Source of the DNA: Pusillimonas sp. UBA3987
Lineage (GTDB): Bacteria > Pseudomonadota > Gammaproteobacteria > Burkholderiales > Burkholderiaceae_B
DNA length: 64,000 bases
Assembly: GCA_002384935.1 (NCBI GenBank)
Contig: DGCD01000009.1
Location: forward strand, 186,001 to 250,000
Direction of reading: 5' to 3'
Of this stretch, positions 58,807-64,000 are shown piece by piece. Made by a program: the position numbers and the translations under genes. The number at the start of each line of letters is the position of its first letter. Position 1 is the stretch's first letter. The notes under the pieces were generated by a model. The model had not been told where the DNA came from, made no database searches, and saw only the letters and a list, made by a program, of their open reading frames with translations.

Positions 58807-59997
58807 GTGCAACCCACCCCAACCGAACGGCGCAATGTGCTGGTGCTGGCCAGCAGCCAAAGCCTGTTCACCATTACCACCATCACGGTCATGACGCTGG
58901 CCAGCGTCATCGGGCTCGAGCTAAGCCCCGATCCCGATCTGGCAACGCTGCCCATTGCACTGATGATGCTGGCCACCGTTTTCACCACGCTGCCGGCTTC
59001 ATTACTCATGAAACGCATCGGCCGGCGCAACGGCTTCATGCTGGGCACATTGAGCGGCCTGATCGGTAGCGCGCTCATGCTGCTGGGCACGGCGCAAACC
59101 TCATTCTTTTATTTTTGCGCCGGCATGTTCATGATTGGTCTGTACCAGAGTTTCGCGATGTACTACCGGTTTGCCGCAGCCGACGTGGCACGCGCCGAAT
59201 TTCGCAGCCGTGCGGTCTCTTACGTGATGGCAGGCGGCGTAATTTCGGCCATTGTAGGGCCATTGAATGCGCGCTTCGCGCTCGACTGGCTGCCGGCCAT
59301 TCCCATGGGCGGCCCTTTTCTGGTGACCACGATACTGGCCGTGGCAGCCACCATACTGTTGCTGACCCTGCGAATCCCGGCACACCCGCCCGGCGAACCC
59401 ATCGCCGGCAATAACACGTCTCGCCCGCTGGCCGTCATTGCGCGCGACGTCCGGTTCCTGCCTGCCGTTGTGGGCAGCAGTGTGTGTTTTTCGCTCATGG
59501 CCCTGTACATGACGGTGACCCCCCTGGGCATGCAGGAACAGGGCTTTGGCATGGCCTCCATTATTCCCGTCGTGCAAAGCCAGGTGCTGGCCATGTTTAT
59601 TCCGGCCTTTTTCACCGGTACGCTGATCGCCCGCTTTGGGCTACGCCCCGTTTTATGGTGCGGCGTAGGGCTGCTGAGCATTGCCATGGTCATCGGCGCG
59701 CTCAGCCACACCGTGCCCCTTTACATGGCATCGCGCATCACGCTGGGTATCGGGTGGAATTTTCTGTTTGTCGGCAGTGCTGTGTTGCTGTCGCACACGC
59801 ACCAGCCCGCAGAACGCGGCAAAGTGCAGGGGGTCAACGACCTGACCCTGTTCAGCCTGGTTACGGTCGGATCAATCAGCGCGGCGGCATTGCTGCAACG
59901 CCTGGGCTGGAACGGATTGCACCTGGCGTCGCTGATACCGCTGGGCGTTGTAGCCCTGTTGCTGCTGCGAATGCAATGGCGACGCAAAGCGCATTAA
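58807..59997 (+). CDS. MFS transporter at the end of the catabolic operon
   Basis: Protein of 396 residues with 12 predicted membrane segments; MKRIGRRNGFMLGTLSGLIG carries an MFS motif-A-like loop, and MYYRFAAADVARAEFRSRAV lies between the N-terminal helices. It may import the pathway's substrate or export an intermediate. The start is GTG 58807, 6 bases after the SDR stop, with no strong ribosome site, so translation is probably coupled. It converges on, and overlaps by 4 bases, the SIMPL gene. Confidence 0.87.
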   Translation: MQPTPTERRNVLVLASSQSLFTITTITVMTLASVIGLELSPDPDLATLPIALMMLATVFTTLPASLLMKRIGRRNGFMLGTLSGLIGSALMLLGTAQTSFFYFCAGMFMIGLYQSFAMYYRFAAADVARAEFRSRAVSYVMAGGVISAIVGPLNARFALDWLPAIPMGGPFLVTTILAVAATILLLTLRIPAHPPGEPIAGNNTSRPLAVIARDVRFLPAVVGSSVCFSLMALYMTVTPLGMQEQGFGMASIIPVVQSQVLAMFIPAFFTGTLIARFGLRPVLWCGVGLLSIAMVIGALSHTVPLYMASRITLGIGWNFLFVGSAVLLSHTHQPAERGKVQGVNDLTLFSLVTVGSISAAALLQRLGWNGLHLASLIPLGVVALLLLRMQWRRKAH

Positions 59998-60710
59998 CGC
60001 AGTTCGTACTGAAACGTGCTAACCACGCGCAAGCGCTTCACCTGCGAAGAAGGGTCGTCGTAGTTGGCACCTTCACCGAATATTTGAATCACGCCCTGGT
60101 TGGCGGACTTCAGCGGCCCCAGCGACGCGCCGGCGTCGGCGGCAAATTCTTCCGCCTGCTCACGGGCGTTTTTGGTTGCCGCCTCCAGCAACGGCGATTT
60201 ATGCTCGTTAAACCCGCGCAACTGATACTGCGGCCCGCCGCCCCCTTCAATGACCAGACCGTCCTGAATAAGCGGGTCGACCCCCAGGGCCGCCTTGGCC
60301 ACCAGATCAACACGCGCGGTTTTCACCAGCACCTCTCCCGTGCCGGTGTAACGAAACGGCTGGTCGGGCGCGGCGTATTCGCGTGAATAAACGTCCTGCA
60401 CCTGCAGGGGCCGCACTTCCACCTCATCGTCGCTGAAACCCTGGCCTTTCAGAAACGCGACCACTTTTTCGCGATCGGCCGACAAGGCGCGTTGCACCGC
60501 GCCGAAATCGTTATCGGCCCGGCGAAACGTTAGCAACCAGGAGGCGTAGTCGCTTTTAACCTGGGTTTCCGCCAGGCCTTTTACCAGCACGGTACGATCG
60601 GCCATGCGAAAACGCTCCAGCCCTTGGCCGACCAACCAGCCGCCCCCTGCCGTACCGGCCGCCACAGCCACCAGAATTACCAATGCCAGAAATATCGTTG
60701 ACGCACGCAT
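59994..60710 (-). CDS. SIMPL-domain (DUF541) periplasmic protein
   Basis: Protein of 238 residues with an N-terminal membrane anchor or uncleaved signal (MRASTIFLALVILVAVAAGT) and a SIMPL domain: RTVLVKGLAETQVKSDYASW at the start, and EAATKNAREQAEEFAADAGA then LRVVSTFQYEL at the end. SIMPL proteins form oligomeric envelope proteins of poorly known function, some linked to oxidative stress. I start at ATG 60710 (AAAGG upstream); the frame extends to 60758 without protein-like features. Confidence 0.87.
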   Translation of the reverse strand: MRASTIFLALVILVAVAAGTAGGGWLVGQGLERFRMADRTVLVKGLAETQVKSDYASWLLTFRRADNDFGAVQRALSADREKVVAFLKGQGFSDDEVEVRPLQVQDVYSREYAAPDQPFRYTGTGEVLVKTARVDLVAKAALGVDPLIQDGLVIEGGGGPQYQLRGFNEHKSPLLEAATKNAREQAEEFAADAGASLGPLKSANQGVIQIFGEGANYDDPSSQVKRLRVVSTFQYELR

Positions 60711-60735
60711 GCCTTTTCCCCAGTTCAATTCATTA

Positions 60736-60766
60736 CGCAAAGGGTACTGCGCGGCCACCCTTTGCG
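60736..60766. terminator. Hairpin between the 5-oxoprolinase-like and SIMPL genes
   Basis: CGCAAAGGGT at 60736-60745 pairs perfectly with ACCCTTTGCG at 60757-60766 (10-bp stem, 11-base loop) just beyond the stop of the upstream minus-strand gene. No T-run follows, so it may be a Rho-assisted or processing hairpin. Confidence 0.4.
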
Positions 60767-60779
60767 CAATAACACAGCC

Positions 60780-63700
60780 TCACGAAGGTGTGCCGTAACC
60801 GCCGCCACCGGGCGTTAGAATTTCAAAGCAATCGCCCGCGTCCAGTTCGGCGCTGTCGGCGTGCTTCATTTCCTGCACCCGGCCATCGGCGCGTATCACA
60901 CGACTTTCGCCTTTGGCCCCCGGCTGCCCGCCCGCCGCACCAAACGCCGGATAAATCCAACCATTGGCCAGCAGAGAAACCGTCATCGGCTCCAGAAAAC
61001 GCAAGATGCGAATACCGCCATCACCCCCTTTCCAGCGCCCTGCTCCGCCCGAGCCGCGGCGAATCTGGTAATTCTCCAATCGCACCGGAAAACGCAGCTC
61101 CAGCACTTCCGGATCGGTCATGCGCGAGTTGGTCATCTGGGTTTGCACGACCGACGTGCCATTGAACCCTTCAGTTAATTGGCCGCTTTCATCAAAACGC
61201 GCACCCGCGCCGGAACCGCCCGATACGGTTTCATAATATTGATGCTGGTCGTTGCCGAAGGTCACGTTGTTCATCGTGGGCTGACTGCCCGCATTGACAC
61301 CCATGGCCCCGTACAAGGCGTTGGTTACGCACGTTGAGGTTTCCACATTCCCGGCCACCACGGCAGCCGGATAGCTGGGATTGAGCATCGAGTCATCGGG
61401 CACGATCAGCGTAATGGGCTTTAGCCCACCGGCATTGATGGGAATGTCGTCGTCGATCATCGAGCGAAACACATACAACACCGCAGCGGTGGTTACCGCA
61501 CGCGGGGCATTGAAGTTATTCGGCAACTGTGCCGAAGTACCCGTGAAGTCCACCGTGGCACTGCGGCTGGCATGATCCACCGTCAGTTTCACTTGCACCC
61601 TGGCACCGTTATCCAGTTCCTGGGTGAAAGTGCCGTCTTTCAGTCGCGCAATGGCGCGGCGCACTGACTCTTCAGCGTTATTCTGCACATGCTGCATATA
61701 GGCATGAACGACGTCCAGGCCAAACGCATCAACCATTTTCAGCAACTCTTCGCGCCCTTTCTCGTTGGCCGCGATTTGCGCGCGCAAATCGGCCAGGTTC
61801 TGGTCGATATTACGTGCAGGGTAAGGCGCATTGGCCAGCAAGTCGCGCAACGCCTTCTCGCGCATGCGACCGCCCTCCACCAGACGGAAATTGGTGATCA
61901 AGACGCCTTCTTCGTCGATCGTGGTGGAATTGGACGGCATGGAGCCGGGGGTCAAGCCGCCGATATCGGCATGATGGCCTCGCGAACCCACATAGAACAG
62001 AATGTCGCGGCCCTGCGCATCGAATACCGGCGTCACCACCGTGACGTCGGGCAGGTGCGTGCCACCCGCGTACGGATTGTTCAACACATACACATCGCCC
62101 GGGCGCAATTGCCCTTCATTCGACGCCATGATTGCCTGAATACTGGCACTCATGGAGCCCAGGTGAACAGGAATATGCGGCGCGTTGGCCACCAGGTCGC
62201 CTTGGGCATCGAAAATAGCGCAAGAAAAATCCAGGCGCTCTTTAATGTTCACCGAGTACGACGTGTTTTGCAGCCGATACCCCATCTGTTCCGCAATCGA
62301 CATGAACAGATTATTGAAAATTTCCAGCATCACCGGGTCGGCCTGCGTGCCGATGGCATAGCGCTGCGGCCTTGGCACCGCGCGGTCGAGCACGATATCG
62401 CCGCGCTCGGTAATGGTGGCACGCCAACCGGGGTCGATCAAGGTGGTGGCATTGGCATCGGTAATAATCGCCGGCCCCAGCAGCGCGTCGTTCACGCGCA
62501 AGTCGGCACTGCGATACAGCGGGCAATCACGCAATTCGCCTTCGGTATGAATGCGCACCGTGTCGAAAGCCTCGGGCTTTTCACCTTGCGTACGAGCCGC
62601 TTTCACAAATACGCCTGCCGCCTCACCCGACTCATCGCCAATGGCTTCGGCAACCACTTTTTCAATTACCAGACGGCGGTCGGGCATCAGGAATGAAAAC
62701 CGCAGGGAATACGCTTTTTCAAACACGTCACGCATCGAAGCGGTGTTATCCAGCGGCACGGGCAACGACGTATCGGTGCCTTCATAACGCAAGTACAAGC
62801 GCCGCTCGACACGGATATGCGCCGATGAAATATGCTGTTCCAGCAATTCGTCGCGAGCCTTGGCCGACAGCTCATTGAGTACGAGTCGCGCCTGCGCTTC
62901 GCCCTCTTCATCCCAAACCGCTTCAATTGAGCGCTCGCGAATGGCGGTAGAGGCAGCCAGGCCCATGCCATAGGCCGACAACACACCGGCCAGCGGATGC
63001 ACCAACACGCGCGGCATCGCCAGCGCATCGGCCACGCGGCAGGCGTGCTGGCCGCCCGCGCCGCCAAAGGTGGTGAGCGTATAACGGGTAATGTCGTAAC
63101 CACGCTGCACCGAAATCTGCTTGATGGCGTTAGCCATATTCGATACGGCAATATTCAGGAAGCCTTCAGCCAGTTGCTCGGGCGTAGTGGGCTTGCCGGT
63201 GTCTTTCGACACTTGCTGCGCCAGTTCGGCAAAGCGCCGGCGAACCGTATCGACATCCAGCGGTTCATTGGCGTTGGGCCCGAACACAGAAGGAAAATGC
63301 TGCGGCTGGATACGACCCAGCATGACATTGGCATCGGTCACGGTCAGCGGCCCGCCGCGCCGATAACACGCCGGCCCGGGGTTGGCTCCGGCCGACTCGG
63401 GGCCCACGCGCAAGCGTGTGCCGTCGAAGTGCAAAATGGAACCGCCGCCGGCGGCAACAGTATGAATGCTCATCATGGGGGCGCGAATACGCACACCCGC
63501 CACCAGCGTGTCGAACGCGCGTTCGTATTCACCAGCATAATGCGACACATCGGTTGATGTCCCGCCCATATCGAAACCAATGACACGATCGTAGCCTGCC
63601 GCTTCCGACACACCGGCCATGCCCACAATGCCACCGGCCGGGCCGGAAAGCACGGAATCCTTGCCCTGGAAGGTATGCGCATCGGTCAGCCCGCCGCTGG

Positions 63701-64000
63701 ACTGCATGAACTGCAAGCGCACGCCGGGCAACGCCGCAGCAACCCGATCAACATAACGACGCAACACAGGTGAAAGATAAGCGTCCACCACGGTCGTATC
63801 GCCCCTGGCCACGTAACGGATCAGCGGCGATACCTCATGCGATACAGAGACCTGCGTAAAGCCGATTTCACGCGCCAGCTCGCCCAAACGGCGTTCATGA
63901 TCGGGGTTGCGGTAACCATGCATCAGGGCAATGGCCACGGCGCGAACACCAGTGTTGAAAACGTCTTGCAACTGGGCCCGCGCGGCGGCCTCATCCAAAG
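60780..64000 (-). CDS. Hydantoinase/5-oxoprolinase-type protein (HyuA-HyuB fusion), 5' end cut by window edge
   Basis: At least 1072 residues are visible, open to the right edge; full-length members have about 1200. The HyuA part has GPAGGIVGMAGVSEAAGYDR, VIGFDMGGTSTDVSHYAGEY (an ATPase phosphate loop) and VAAGGGSILHFDGTRLRVGP. The HyuB part (from about 520 in the visible portion) has SVNIKERLDFSCAIFDAQGD, VYVLNNPYAGGTHLPDVTVV, SRGHHADIGGLTPGSMP and PGGGGYG near the end. These ATP-dependent enzymes open five-membered cyclic amides such as 5-oxoproline or hydantoins. Whether it acts on a lactam linked to the adjacent indole pathway is unknown. Confidence 0.92.
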   Translation of the reverse strand, partial: LDEAAARAQLQDVFNTGVRAVAIALMHGYRNPDHERRLGELAREIGFTQVSVSHEVSPLIRYVARGDTTVVDAYLSPVLRRYVDRVAAALPGVRLQFMQSSGGLTDAHTFQGKDSVLSGPAGGIVGMAGVSEAAGYDRVIGFDMGGTSTDVSHYAGEYERAFDTLVAGVRIRAPMMSIHTVAAGGGSILHFDGTRLRVGPESAGANPGPACYRRGGPLTVTDANVMLGRIQPQHFPSVFGPNANEPLDVDTVRRRFAELAQQVSKDTGKPTTPEQLAEGFLNIAVSNMANAIKQISVQRGYDITRYTLTTFGGAGGQHACRVADALAMPRVLVHPLAGVLSAYGMGLAASTAIRERSIEAVWDEEGEAQARLVLNELSAKARDELLEQHISSAHIRVERRLYLRYEGTDTSLPVPLDNTASMRDVFEKAYSLRFSFLMPDRRLVIEKVVAEAIGDESGEAAGVFVKAARTQGEKPEAFDTVRIHTEGELRDCPLYRSADLRVNDALLGPAIITDANATTLIDPGWRATITERGDIVLDRAVPRPQRYAIGTQADPVMLEIFNNLFMSIAEQMGYRLQNTSYSVNIKERLDFSCAIFDAQGDLVANAPHIPVHLGSMSASIQAIMASNEGQLRPGDVYVLNNPYAGGTHLPDVTVVTPVFDAQGRDILFYVGSRGHHADIGGLTPGSMPSNSTTIDEEGVLITNFRLVEGGRMREKALRDLLANAPYPARNIDQNLADLRAQIAANEKGREELLKMVDAFGLDVVHAYMQHVQNNAEESVRRAIARLKDGTFTQELDNGARVQVKLTVDHASRSATVDFTGTSAQLPNNFNAPRAVTTAAVLYVFRSMIDDDIPINAGGLKPITLIVPDDSMLNPSYPAAVVAGNVETSTCVTNALYGAMGVNAGSQPTMNNVTFGNDQHQYYETVSGGSGAGARFDESGQLTEGFNGTSVVQTQMTNSRMTDPEVLELRFPVRLENYQIRRGSGGAGRWKGGDGGIRILRFLEPMTVSLLANGWIYPAFGAAGGQPGAKGESRVIRADGRVQEMKHADSAELDAGDCFEILTPGGGGYGTPS

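Overview
The window looks like a chromosomal segment of a betaproteobacterium of the order Burkholderiales, most likely family Alcaligenaceae (Bordetella / Pusillimonas / Castellaniella-like). The grounds are the number of TRAP transporters, a caa3/aa3-type ctaC-ctaD-ctaE operon followed by surf1-ctaA-ctaB-sco, a PhaM-type granule protein, glmS next to an AsnC-type regulator, a DUF2970 gene and the protein sequences themselves. No rRNA, tRNA, CRISPR array or insertion sequence was recognised.

Layout. 1-4760: TRAP binding protein (cut by the window edge), M20-fold protein, GntR/FCD regulator, and a PyrK/PyrD-like pair whose substrate pocket departs from dihydroorotate dehydrogenases. 4821-8368: TauE/SafE exporter, CHMI-type isomerase, PhzS-like flavin monooxygenase, LysR regulator. 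8575-14069: an operon with an FMN 2-hydroxy-acid dehydrogenase, a complete TRAP transporter and a FAD-linked D-2-hydroxy-acid dehydrogenase. 14094-16178: TetR/efflux pair with an obvious operator. 16227-21265: a second divergent DHODH-like protein opposite a second complete TRAP transporter, then a TetR regulator. 21413-23654: small cupin/YciI/MarR and ArsR/AHSA1 modules. 23754-24093: non-coding, with a large nested palindrome. 24094-32151: glmS, AsnC regulator, glycosyltransferase, MFS, glmU, phaM, NUDIX. 32383-42155: cytochrome oxidase and haem A assembly genes, then an orphan arsB. 42161-43352: a candidate anti-Shine-Dalgarno small RNA, rpoH, and a perfect CIRCE operator upstream of rpoH. 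43723-46886: a Fur-box-led PepSY / DUF2271 / DUF4198 / ApbE operon. 46893-59997: a MarR-controlled catabolic operon. 59994-64000: SIMPL protein and a 5-oxoprolinase-type protein cut by the window edge.

The most interesting region is 46893-58800. MarR faces a tightly packed operon: IorA-like and IorB-like 2-oxoacid oxidoreductase, Rieske dioxygenase alpha and beta, acyl-CoA ligase, a thiolase-fold protein without the nucleophilic cysteine, a DUF35 protein fused to a dead SDR domain, an isatin-hydrolase-like cyclase and an intact SDR. The gene content resembles the iad-type auxin (indole-3-acetate) degradation loci known from Variovorax and Bradyrhizobium. Every enzyme can be placed in one route (inference): indole-3-acetate, by dioxygenase and SDR, to dioxindole-3-acetate; CoA activation; retro-aldol cleavage by the thiolase-like/DUF35 pair to isatin plus acetyl-CoA; isatin hydrolase to isatinate; oxidative decarboxylation of this aryl-glyoxylate by IorAB to an anthraniloyl product.

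Other points of note: an M20-fold protein that has lost most metal and catalytic residues; three phased palindromes between glmS and the AsnC gene; an oxidase operon without ctaG between ctaD and ctaE; and two probable small or leader RNAs flanking rpoH.
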